From: Pseudomonas sp. DC1.2
GTDB taxonomy: Bacteria; Pseudomonadota; Gammaproteobacteria; Pseudomonadales; Pseudomonadaceae
DNA: 64,000 nucleotides
Direction: 5' to 3'
Assembly (NCBI RefSeq): GCF_034351645.1
Contig: NZ_CP133782.1
Span: 5,001-69,000, forward strand
The notes under the pieces are model-generated. The model saw only the letters and a program-made list of their open reading frames with translations. It was not told the origin of the DNA and ran no database searches. The stretch's first letter is position 1. The number at the start of each line of letters is the position of its first letter. This document shows, piece after piece, positions 20,001-27,503 of the stretch. A program made the translations under genes and the position numbers.

Positions 20001-23000
20001 TCATCGACTTTGTCAGTAACGGTCGTTTCAACCGGAGTCTTGTTCGCACCGAGATTTTCGAAGTCGCCACCGGTGGTGCCGGTGATCTCAGTCTTAACCG
20101 GGGCCGCGCCGTTATAGACGTCGTTTGGCGCGGCCACGTTGATGCTGGCGCCGGTTTGGCCGACGGGGATGGTGATTTTTTCACCATTGCCCAGCGTCAC
20201 GACCACGTCCGAACCCGTCACTTTGACTGGGTTGCCTTGGGCATCAGTGATGTTGGCGGTGTAGGTGATCGCTCCACTTTCCGAAACGGTCGGTGTTGCC
20301 GAAAGAGTTACGGTGGTGTCATCAACCTTGTCAGTAACGGTCGTTTCAACCGGGGTCTTGTTCGCGCCGAGGTTTTCGAAGTCGCCGCCAGTAGTACCGG
20401 TGATCTCAGTCTTAACCGGGGCTGCACCGTTATAAACGTCGTTTGGCGCGGCCACGTTGATGCTGGCGCCAGTCTGACCCACCGGGATGGTGATTTTTTC
20501 ACCATTGCCCAGGGTTACGACCACGTCAGAACCGGTGACTTTAACCGGATTGCCTTGAGCGTCGGTGATGGCGGCGGTGTAAGTAATCGGCCCGCCTTCA
20601 ACCGTGCTTGGCGAAGCGGTCAGTGTGACGGTGGTGTCATCGACTTTGTCGGTAACGGTCGTTTCAACCGGGGTCTTGTTCGCGCCGAGGTTTTCGAAGT
20701 CGCCGCCAGTAGTACCGGTGATTTCAGTCTTAACCGGGGCCGCGCCGTTATAGACGTCGTTCGGCGCATTAACGTTAATGCTGGCGCCGGTCTGACCCAC
20801 CGGGATGGTGATTTTCTCGCCATTGCCCAGCGTCACGACCACGTCCGAACCCGTCACTTTGACTGGGTTGCCTTGAGCGTCGGTGATGGCGGCGGTGTAA
20901 GTAATCGGCCCGCCTTCAACGGTGCTCGGCGAAGCGGTCAGCGTGACGGTGGTTGTATCGACTTTGTCAGTAACGGTCGTTTCGACCGGAGTCTTGTTCG
21001 CACCCAGATTTTCGAAGTCGCCACCGGTGGTGCCGGTGATTTCAGTCTTAACCGGAGCCGCACCGTTGTAGACGTCGTTCGGCGCTGCCACGTTGATGCT
21101 GGCGCCAGTCTGACCCACCGGGATGGTGATTTTTTCACCATTGCCCAGCGTCACAACCACGTCCGAACCCGTCACTTTGACTGGGTTGCCTTGAGCGTCG
21201 GTGATGGCGGCGGTGTAAGTAATCGGCCCGCCTTCAACAGTGCTCGGCGAGGCAGTCAAGGTCACCGTCGTGTCATCGACTTTGTCGGTAACGGTCGTTT
21301 CAACCGGGGTCTTGTTCGCGCCGAGGTTTTCGAAGTCGCCACCGGTCGTTCCGGTGATCTCAGTCTTAACCGGGGCCGCGCCGTTATAGACGTCGTTCGG
21401 CGCATTAACGTTAATGCTGGCGCCAGTCTGACCCACCGGGATGGTGATTTTTTCACCATTGCCCAGCGTCACAACCACGTCCGAACCCGTCACTTTGACT
21501 GGGTTGCCTTGGGCATCAGTGATGTTGGCGGTGTAGGTGATCGCTCCACTTTCCGAAACGGTCGGTGTTGCCGAAAGAGTGACGGTGGTGTCATCGACTT
21601 TGTCAGTAACGGTGGTTTCGACCGGGGTCTTGTTCGCACCGAGGTTTTCGAAGTCGCCGCCAGTAGTACCGGTGATTTCAGTCTTAACTGGAGCCGCACC
21701 GTTATAGACGTCGTTCGGCGCATTAACGTTAATGCTGGCGCCAGTCTGACCCACCGGGATGGTGATTTTTTCACCATTGCCCAGCGTCACAACCACGTCC
21801 GAACCGGTGACTTTAACCGGGTTGCCTTGGGCATCAGTGATGGCGGCGGTGTAAGTAATGACACCGGCTTCGGACACGGTAGGCGTCGCGGTCAGCGTGA
21901 CGGTGGTGTCATCAACCTTGTCAGTAACGGTCGTTTCAACCGGGGTCTTGTTCGCACCCAGATTTTCGAAATCGCCACCGGTCGTTCCGGTGATCTCAGT
22001 CTTAACCGGGGCTGCACCGTTATAGACGTCGTTCGGCGCGGACACGTTGATGCTGGCGCCAGTCTGACCCACCGGGATGGTGATTTTTTCACCATTGCCC
22101 AGGGTCACAACCACGTCAGAACCCGTCACTTTAACTGGGTTGCCTTGGGCATCGGTGATGGCGGCGGTGTAAGTAATCGGCCCGCCTTCAACAGTGCTCG
22201 GCGAGGCAGTCAAGGTCACCGTCGTGTCATCGACTTTGTCGGTAACGGTCGTTTCAACCGGAGTCTTGTTCGCACCGAGATTTTCGAAGTCGCCACCGGT
22301 GGTGCCGGTGATCTCAGTCTTAACCGGGGCCGCGCCGTTATAGACGTCGTTTGGCGCATTAACGTTAATGCTGGCGCCAGTCTGACCCACCGGGATGGTG
22401 ATTTTTTCACCATTGCCCAGGGTTACGACCACGTCAGAACCGGTGACTTTAACCGGATTGCCTTGAGCGTCGGTGATGGCGGCGATGTAAGTAATGACAC
22501 CGGCTTCGGACACGGTAGGCGTCGCGGTCAACGTCACCGTCGTGTCATCGACTTTGTCGGTAACGGTCGTTTCAACCGGGGTCTTGTTCGCGCCGAGGTT
22601 TTCGAAGTCGCCACCGGTCGTTCCGGTGATCTCAGTCTTAACCGGGGCCGCGCCGTTATAGACGTCGTTCGGCGCGGCCACGTTGATACTGGCGCCGGTT
22701 TGGCCGACGGGGATGGTGATTTTTTCACCATTGCCCAGGGTTACGACCACGTCCGAACCGGTGACTTTAACCGGATTGCCTTGAGCGTCGGTGATGGCGG
22801 CGGTGTAAGTAATCGGCCCGCCTTCAACAGTGCTCGGCGAGGCAGTCAAGGTCACCGTCGTGTCATCGACTTTGTCGGTAACGGTCGTTTCAACCGGAGT
22901 CTTGTTCGCACCCAGATTTTCGAAGTCGCCACCGGTGGTGCCGGTGATCTCAGTCTTAACCGGGGCCGCGCCGTTATAGACGTCGTTCGGCGCATTAACG

Positions 23001-26000
23001 TTAATGCTGGCGCCAGTCTGACCCACCGGGATGGTGATTTTTTCACCATTGCCCAGGGTTACGACCACGTCAGAACCGGTGACTTTAACCGGGTTGCCTT
23101 GGGCATCAGTGATGGCGGCGGTGTAAGTAATGACACCGGCTTCGGACACGGTAGGCGTCGCGGTCAACGTCACCGTCGTGTCATCGACTTTGTCGGTAAC
23201 GGTCGTTTCAACCGGGGTCTTGTTCGCGCCGAGGTTTTCGAAGTCGCCACCGGTGGTGCCGGTGATCTCAGTCTTAACCGGGGCCGCGCCGTTATAGACG
23301 TCGTTCGGCGCATTAACGTTAATGCTGGCGCCAGTCTGACCCACCGGGATGGTGATTTTTTCACCATTGCCCAGGGTTACGACCACGTCAGAACCGGTGA
23401 CTTTAACCGGGTTGCCTTGGGCATCAGTGATGGCGGCGGTGTAAGTAATGACACCGGCTTCGGACACGGTAGGCGTCGCGGTCAACGTCACCGTCGTGTC
23501 ATCGACTTTGTCGGTAACGGTCGTTTCAACCGGGGTCTTGTTCGCGCCCAGATTTTCGAAGTCGCCACCGGTGGTGCCGGTGATCTCAGTCTTAACCGGG
23601 GCCGCGCCGTTATAGACGTCGTTCGGCGCATTAACGTTAATGCTGGCGCCAGTCTGACCCACCGGGATGGTGATTTTTTCACCATTGCCCAGGGTTACGA
23701 CCACGTCAGAACCGGTGACTTTAACCGGGTTGCCTTGGGCATCAGTGATGGCGGCGGTGTAAGTAATGACACCGGCTTCGGACACGGTAGGCGTCGCGGT
23801 CAACGTCACCGTCGTGTCATCGACTTTGTCGGTAACGGTCGTTTCAACCGGGGTCTTGTTCGCACCCAGATTTTCGAAGTCGCCACCGGTGGTGCCGGTG
23901 ATCTCAGTCTTAACCGGGGCCGCGCCGTTATAGACGTCGTTCGGCGCATTAACGTTAATGCTGGCGCCAGTCTGACCCACCGGGATGGTGATTTTTTCAC
24001 CATTGCCCAGGGTTACGACCACGTCAGAACCGGTGACTTTAACCGGGTTGCCTTGGGCATCAGTGATGGCGGCGGTGTAAGTAATGACACCGGCTTCGGA
24101 CACGGTAGGCGTCGCGGTCAACGTCACCGTCGTGTCATCGACTTTGTCGGTAACGGTCGTTTCAACCGGGGTCTTGTTCGCGCCGAGGTTTTCGAAGTCG
24201 CCACCGGTGGTGCCGGTGATCTCAGTCTTAACCGGGGCCGCGCCGTTATAGACGTCGTTCGGCGCATTAACGTTAATGCTGGCGCCAGTCTGACCCACCG
24301 GGATGGTGATTTTTTCACCATTGCCCAGGGTTACGACCACGTCAGAACCGGTGACTTTAACCGGGTTGCCTTGGGCATCAGTGATGGCGGCGGTGTAAGT
24401 AATGACACCGGCTTCGGACACGGTAGGCGTCGCGGTCAACGTCACCGTCGTGTCATCGACTTTGTCGGTAACGGTCGTTTCAACCGGGGTCTTGTTCGCG
24501 CCGAGGTTTTCGAAGTCGCCGCCAGTAGTACCGGTGATTTCAGTCTTAACCGGGGCCGCGCCGTTATAGACGTCGTTCGGCGCATTAACGTTAATGCTGG
24601 CGCCGGTCTGACCCACCGGGATGGTGATTTTCTCGCCATTGCCCAGCGTCACGACCACGTCCGAACCCGTCACTTTGACTGGGTTGCCTTGAGCGTCGGT
24701 GATGGCGGCGGTGTAAGTAATCGGCCCGCCTTCAACGGTGCTCGGCGAAGCGGTCAGCGTGACGGTGGTTGTATCGACTTTGTCAGTAACGGTCGTTTCG
24801 ACCGGAGTCTTGTTCGCACCCAGATTTTCGAAGTCGCCACCGGTGGTGCCGGTGATTTCAGTCTTAACCGGAGCCGCACCGTTGTAGACGTCGTTTGGCG
24901 CGGCCACGTTGATACTGGCGCCGGTTTGGCCGACGGGGATGGTGATTTTTTCACCATTGCCCAGGGTCACAACCACGTCCGAACCCGTCACTTTGACTGG
25001 GTTGCCTTGAGCGTCGGTGATGGCGGCGGTGTAAGTAATGACACCGGCTTCGGACACGGTCGGCGTCGCAGTCAACGTCACCGTCGTGTCATCAACCTTG
25101 TCAGTAACGGTCGTTTCGACCGGAGTCTTGTTGGCACCGAGGTTTTCGAAGTCGCCGCCAGTAGTACCGGTGATTTCAGTCTTAACCGGAGCCGCACCGT
25201 TGTAGACGTCGTTCGGCGCATTAACGTTAATGCTGGCGCCAGTCTGACCCACCGGGATGGTGATTTTTTCACCATTGCCCAGCGTCACAACCACGTCCGA
25301 ACCCGTCACTTTGACTGGGTTGCCTTGGGCATCAGTGATGGCGGCGGTGTAAGTAATGACACCGGCTTCGGACACGGTCGGCGTCGCAGTCAACGTCACC
25401 GTCGTGTCATCAACCTTGTCAGTAACGGTGGTTTCGACCGGGGTCTTGTTCGCGCCGAGGTTTTCGAAGTCGCCACCGGTGGTGCCGGTGATCTCGGTTT
25501 TGACTGGTGCCGCACCGTTATAAACGTCGTTTGGCGCGGCCACGTTGATGCTGGCGCCAGTCTGACCGACGGGGATGGTGATTTTTTCACCATTGCCCAG
25601 CGTCACGACCACGTCCGAACCCGTCACTTTGGCTGGGTTGCCTTGAGCGTCGGTGATGGCGGCGGTGTAAGTAATAGGGCCGCCTTCAACGGTGCTCGGC
25701 GAAGCGGTCAGTGTGACGGTGGTGTCATCGATCGAGTCGGTGACGCTGGTGACAGCAGCGTCTTTGCTCGGCACCAGATTTTCAAAATTACCGCCGGTGG
25801 CGCCGGTAATGGTGGTGCTGACAGTGCTGGCGTTGTTGTAGACGTCGTTGGCTGCTGTTGGGACATTCACGCTACCGGTGGTTTTGCCGGCATCAATGGT
25901 GATAGTCGAACCATTGGACAAGGCCACTGTGACCGGCGTTTGCGCCGGGTTGGTCAATGTCGCGGTGTAAGTGATCTGGCCGCCCTCGACGACCGTTCCG

Positions 26001-27145
26001 GTGGCGGTGAGGGTCAGGCTGGTGGTATCCACCGAATCGGTAATCGTGGTGACCGCTGGCGTCGGGTTCGCGGTCAACTGTTCAAAATTACCGCCGGTGG
26101 CACTGGTAATGGTGGTGCTGACAGTGCTGCCATTGTTGTAGACGTCATTGGCGGGCGTCGCGACGCTTACGGTGCCGGTGGTTTTGCCGGCATCAATGGT
26201 GATAGTCGAACCATTGGACAAGGCCACTGTGACCGGCGTTTGCGCCGGGTTGGTCAATGTCGCGGTGTAAGTGATCTGGCCGCCTTCAGTGACGTTGGCA
26301 TTCGCCGTCAGGGTCGCGGTGGTGGTGTCGATGGTGTCGGTGACCTGGGTCACAGCCGGTACGGTCGGCGCAGTGACGACGATGCCGTTGCCGCCCGTGG
26401 TGCCGGTGACCGTCACGCTGATCTGACTCGCGTCGTTGTAGACGGTGTCGTTGGGCGCTAATGGGATATTGACGCTGCCAGTTACCTGGCCAGCCTGAAT
26501 CACGATCACCGAGCCATTGGACAGGTTAATGGTCAGGTCGGACAGCGGTGCCTGAGTCAGCGTCGCGGTGTAAACCAGTACACCACCGGCTTCGGTGATA
26601 GTCGGTGTGGCGCTCAGAGTCAGGGTCGACCCCGGCAACGCGTTGGCACTGGTGTTGGTGTTCTGGCCACCCGTGGTGTTTTGGGTCGCCAGCGCGGCAG
26701 AGCCAATGCCCGCAGTCGGGAAGCCAATGGTCGGGTCGACTCGCGCGGCGGTGGCGTCCAGAACCACAAAACTGTGGCCGCCACCGGCTGCGCCGCCAGT
26801 GCCTGCTGCGGCCGGGCCGGCAGCTGCCGCTTCAAATGCGGTGGTCGGGTCGACGCCGGCCGCGATGGCTTGTTGCAGTTCTTCAACCGATGGCGCGGCT
26901 TGCGCGGTGGCCTCTACCAAGTTGGTCGTGTCGTCTGGTGCGCTGCCGCTCCACTGCGTGTCGCGGCCCAGGTCCAGGGTCCGGCCGTCAGCCAATTCGA
27001 GCGTGACAGCGCCGGCCGCGCCGGTGTCTACCTGATCGCCGACGAACAGCCGGTCGCCTTCAACAAGTACGCGGCGGACGCCCTCCGGGGACACCGCGAA
27101 AACTTGACCGACAATGCTTTTGACGATGGCCACAACACTGCTCAT
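14057..27145 (-). CDS. lapA: LapA-type giant RTX adhesin with LapG-cleavable retention module
   Basis: Cell-surface biofilm adhesin of about 4362 residues. Residues 1-100 form the LapA retention module (MSSVVAIVKSIVGQVFAVSP...). The LapG site region follows as EAAAAG, with AAAG at 107-110 where P. fluorescens LapA has TAAG, and a second AAAG at 112-115. Several divergent Ig-like repeats come next, then 20 repeats (about 473-2592) and 5 repeats (2593-3122) of exactly 106 residues. The C-terminal part carries a Calx-beta-like domain, cadherin-like segments, a PA14-like region (about 3530-3670), a VWFA domain with MIDAS motif DSSGSMS (near 3860) and nonapeptide RTX repeats (about 4120-4255, GGAGNDILFGQGGND). 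It ends with a type I secretion signal. ATG 27145 has GGAGAG upstream. Exported by LapE/LapB/LapC, retained or released by LapD/LapG. Confidence 0.95.
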   Translation of the reverse strand: MSSVVAIVKSIVGQVFAVSPEGVRRVLVEGDRLFVGDQVDTGAAGAVTLELADGRTLDLGRDTQWSGSAPDDTTNLVEATAQAAPSVEELQQAIAAGVDPTTAFEAAAAGPAAAGTGGAAGGGHSFVVLDATAARVDPTIGFPTAGIGSAALATQNTTGGQNTNTSANALPGSTLTLSATPTITEAGGVLVYTATLTQAPLSDLTINLSNGSVIVIQAGQVTGSVNIPLAPNDTVYNDASQISVTVTGTTGGNGIVVTAPTVPAVTQVTDTIDTTTATLTANANVTEGGQITYTATLTNPAQTPVTVALSNGSTITIDAGKTTGTVSVATPANDVYNNGSTVSTTITSATGGNFEQLTANPTPAVTTITDSVDTTSLTLTATGTVVEGGQITYTATLTNPAQTPVTVALSNGSTITIDAGKTTGSVNVPTAANDVYNNASTVSTTITGATGGNFENLVPSKDAAVTSVTDSIDDTTVTLTASPSTVEGGPITYTAAITDAQGNPAKVTGSDVVVTLGNGEKITIPVGQTGASINVAAPNDVYNGAAPVKTEITGTTGGDFENLGANKTPVETTVTDKVDDTTVTLTATPTVSEAGVITYTAAITDAQGNPVKVTGSDVVVTLGNGEKITIPVGQTGASINVNAPNDVYNGAAPVKTEITGTTGGDFENLGANKTPVETTVTDKVDDTTVTLTATPTVSEAGVITYTAAITDAQGNPVKVTGSDVVVTLGNGEKITIPVGQTGASINVAAPNDVYNGAAPVKTEITGTTGGDFENLGANKTPVETTVTDKVDTTTVTLTASPSTVEGGPITYTAAITDAQGNPVKVTGSDVVVTLGNGEKITIPVGQTGASINVNAPNDVYNGAAPVKTEITGTTGGDFENLGANKTPVETTVTDKVDDTTVTLTATPTVSEAGVITYTAAITDAQGNPVKVTGSDVVVTLGNGEKITIPVGQTGASINVNAPNDVYNGAAPVKTEITGTTGGDFENLGANKTPVETTVTDKVDDTTVTLTATPTVSEAGVITYTAAITDAQGNPVKVTGSDVVVTLGNGEKITIPVGQTGASINVNAPNDVYNGAAPVKTEITGTTGGDFENLGANKTPVETTVTDKVDDTTVTLTATPTVSEAGVITYTAAITDAQGNPVKVTGSDVVVTLGNGEKITIPVGQTGASINVNAPNDVYNGAAPVKTEITGTTGGDFENLGANKTPVETTVTDKVDDTTVTLTATPTVSEAGVITYTAAITDAQGNPVKVTGSDVVVTLGNGEKITIPVGQTGASINVNAPNDVYNGAAPVKTEITGTTGGDFENLGANKTPVETTVTDKVDDTTVTLTATPTVSEAGVITYTAAITDAQGNPVKVTGSDVVVTLGNGEKITIPVGQTGASINVNAPNDVYNGAAPVKTEITGTTGGDFENLGANKTPVETTVTDKVDDTTVTLTASPSTVEGGPITYTAAITDAQGNPVKVTGSDVVVTLGNGEKITIPVGQTGASINVAAPNDVYNGAAPVKTEITGTTGGDFENLGANKTPVETTVTDKVDDTTVTLTATPTVSEAGVITYIAAITDAQGNPVKVTGSDVVVTLGNGEKITIPVGQTGASINVNAPNDVYNGAAPVKTEITGTTGGDFENLGANKTPVETTVTDKVDDTTVTLTASPSTVEGGPITYTAAITDAQGNPVKVTGSDVVVTLGNGEKITIPVGQTGASINVSAPNDVYNGAAPVKTEITGTTGGDFENLGANKTPVETTVTDKVDDTTVTLTATPTVSEAGVITYTAAITDAQGNPVKVTGSDVVVTLGNGEKITIPVGQTGASINVNAPNDVYNGAAPVKTEITGTTGGDFENLGANKTPVETTVTDKVDDTTVTLSATPTVSESGAITYTANITDAQGNPVKVTGSDVVVTLGNGEKITIPVGQTGASINVNAPNDVYNGAAPVKTEITGTTGGDFENLGANKTPVETTVTDKVDDTTVTLTASPSTVEGGPITYTAAITDAQGNPVKVTGSDVVVTLGNGEKITIPVGQTGASINVAAPNDVYNGAAPVKTEITGTTGGDFENLGANKTPVETTVTDKVDTTTVTLTASPSTVEGGPITYTAAITDAQGNPVKVTGSDVVVTLGNGEKITIPVGQTGASINVNAPNDVYNGAAPVKTEITGTTGGDFENLGANKTPVETTVTDKVDDTTVTLTASPSTVEGGPITYTAAITDAQGNPVKVTGSDVVVTLGNGEKITIPVGQTGASINVAAPNDVYNGAAPVKTEITGTTGGDFENLGANKTPVETTVTDKVDDTTVTLSATPTVSESGAITYTANITDAQGNPVKVTGSDVVVTLGNGEKITIPVGQTGASINVAAPNDVYNGAAPVKTEITGTTGGDFENLGANKTPVETTVTDKVDDTTVTLTATPTVSEAGVITYTAAITDAQGNPVKVTGSDVVVTLGNGEKITIPVGQTGASINVSAPNDVYNGAAPVKTEITGTSGGDFENLGANKTPVETTVTDKVDDTTVTLTATPTVSEAGVITYTAAITDAQGNPVKVTGSDVVVTLGNGEKITIPVGQTGASINVNAPNDVYNGAAPVKTEITGTTGGDFENLGANKTPVETTVTDKVDDTTVTLTATPTVNESGTITYTATLTDAKGNLVTAHTDPVTVTLDSGKVITIAVGQSSGSLPVTAANDVYKGPTAVTESIKDASGGNLEAVAPNKTPVTTTVNDVTDATTVTLTATPTVNESGTITYTATLTDAKGNLVTAHTDPVTVTLDSGKVITIAVGQSSGSLPVTAANDVYKGPTAVTESIKDASGGNLEAVAPNKTPVTTTVNDVTDATTVTLTATPTVNESGTITYTATLTDAKGNLVTAHTDPVTVTLDSGKVITIAVGQSSGSLPVTAANDVYKGPTAVTESIKDASGGNLEAVAPNKTPVTTTVNDVTDATTVTLTATPTVNESGTITYTATLTDAKGNLVTAHTDPVTVTLDSGKVITIAVGQSSGSLPVTAANDVYKGPTAVTESIKDASGGNLEAVAPNKTPVTTTVNDVTDATTVTLTATPTVNESGTITYTATLTDAKGNLVTAHIDPVTVTLDSGKVITIAVGQSSGSLPVTAANDVYIGAPTVTESIKSAIGGNLEALGVDKSVVSTTVSDVKDTTTLSITGSTSVTEGETASYTVSLTHPAQTDVTLKIVYSGTATDGSDFTGVYTVKIPAGASSASFNVATIDDKITESTENFVVKIDSATGGNFENLAISTTSGSVSTSIIDNDAPPVIDLDANDSSGATGANYKVTFTEGTLGQGVSIADTDLKITDPDSTMLTGATIVLTNRQPGDALNLGNSVNGITINANSKDGSVTLTLSGNATLADYMQQIKNISFTNSSHDPSTVPRIITVTVTDGSNYSNVATTTVNVVAVNDAPTAAPVNVTGTEDTPLILGWSTFGVSDVDSPATSLGVKITGLPGEGKLQFLGSDGKTWTDVASNQTFSKADIDAGKLRFVPDANESGANGYGGTGLGNNQADYAQIKFQPTDGQLLGNTGTVKIDITPVADAPTLNVADNSVKSTGLIKAVWTGLAGLGTDGSGAPTATLKSVIDGAGTPKSSSTVSNVQSDGDVAAGTASKTSGLIYLEAGKTYTFSGTGDDSLLVTIGGNNIAATTWGAGGKLNGSFTPMTSGYYTLDIYHDNQNGPGNYDVNLSVNGGAAIDLSSAGVALYTGVADLVAAGVTVSDLHGANGEGYYDGYKLNEGAEGTSVHLSAIKTALTDIDGSESLSVKISGIPAGSVLTDGAGHTFTVTTTSGDANVTGWNLGTLTVTPPSYYNGQFNLTVTSTSTEALGGSATTTAQIPVTVYPAVYNAITATSGDDTVTGTSGNDIIVADIGGLTVVPGTNYNIAFMVDSSGSMSTSSINAAKDSLTSVFNTLKQSLGGNSGTVNIFLVDFDTQVNKSVSVNLNDPNALATLKTVLDSMSSGGGTNYEDVFKTTANWFQSADAVANTGAKNLTYFITDGQPTFYQTGEQTNPTLYGNVKLDDVVTSSNYKTGDTFSTYIDSTHYLSINSSGSAALQIYKNGNWSYTSLGTVHAQGDGTYELSTLAGTGNSTDSSTTSNASSSFALLSHLSNVEAIGINSGVSLNDLKPYDSDHSPQTNIDPKDLANSIVGHTEATLPGNDTVSGGDGNDIIFGDLVSFTGIAGEGYQAMQAFVAQQTGVDVSKVTASNVHQFITEHYAAFDVSGTHDGNDTLLGGAGNDILFGQGGNDYLDGGKGNDILLGGTGNDTLIGGPGNDILIGGAGADTFVWKAGDVGNDVIKDFKASEGDRIDLRDLLQGETGSTIDNFLKITTVDGVSSLQVSSTGKFNGTDAAAAAPDVTIKLEGNNWSTANIHSLIAGSDPTIKVDHNNS
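17779..19368 (-). repeat. Five tandem 318-bp repeats (lapA type B)
   Basis: Five consecutive 106-codon units with the signature NESGTITYTATLTDAKGNLV and SSGSLPVTAANDVYKGP. The four distal copies are almost identical at the DNA level. The last unit (nearest the C terminus) diverges (AHIDPV, YIGAPTV). Boundaries are approximate and set at the DxTT motif. Confidence 0.9.
19369..25728 (-). repeat. Twenty tandem 318-bp repeats (lapA type A)
   Basis: Twenty consecutive 106-codon units with the signature DAQGNPVKVTGSDVVVTLGN and GASINV(N/A/S)APNDVYNG. Subtypes alternate in the first strand: TATPTVSEAGVITYTAA, TASPSTVEGGPITYTAA and SATPTVSESGAITYTAN. A run of units between about 22850 and 24640 is nearly identical in DNA, which points to recent expansion or gene conversion. 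Confidence 0.92.
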
Positions 27146-27503
27146 TGAAGACTCTCCGGGTGTCACGTTCAGTTAACTTCCATGACCCTGATGGCGATCT
27201 CGCCGAATCTGTCTGGACGTACTATAAAAAATTAACAAATCTAATTTGACGCTAAAAAGCGCCAATATTTTGGCTGTGTTTTTTCGCTATTAACTTTATG
27301 CCAAACTATTGACCTTATAGAGGGCATCCTAAACAATCGTCCCAGTAATGTCACATTGATATTTAAGCGGCGACCTGTCCTACAGCGTGTGATCCAGTTC
27401 CTGTTTTGAACTTTCCGACATACGGTCATTCTGGTTGCCATTATCCGACGCAGCACCACGTTTTGCTGTGATTCAAGACAAGAAGTTCCGGGGAATTTTC
27501 AAG
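27146..27503. promoter_or_regulatory. Divergent lapA-lapE intergenic region
   Basis: AT-rich region between divergently transcribed lapA and lapE. It must hold the promoters of both. A -10-like TATAAA occurs around 27220-27230 and a candidate FleQ site at 27300-27313. No gene is seen. Confidence 0.6.
27300..27313. promoter_or_regulatory. Candidate FleQ binding site
   Basis: GCCAAACTATTGAC matches the reported FleQ consensus GTCAATAAATTGAC at 10 of 14 positions, with one perfect half-site (ATTGAC). FleQ is the c-di-GMP-responsive regulator known to act at lapA in pseudomonads. A single imperfect site, so low confidence. Confidence 0.35.

Noticed and set aside
19350..25600. Regularly spaced repeats considered as a CRISPR array
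   Set aside because: The unit is 318 bp and coding throughout in one frame, with no short repeat/spacer structure and no cas genes.
17690..26461. 2923-codon plus-strand frame as a protein gene
   Set aside because: It is exactly antisense to the lapA repeat array; the period of 318 (divisible by three) explains the open frame, and the protein is an R/G/D/V-rich repeat without any family features.
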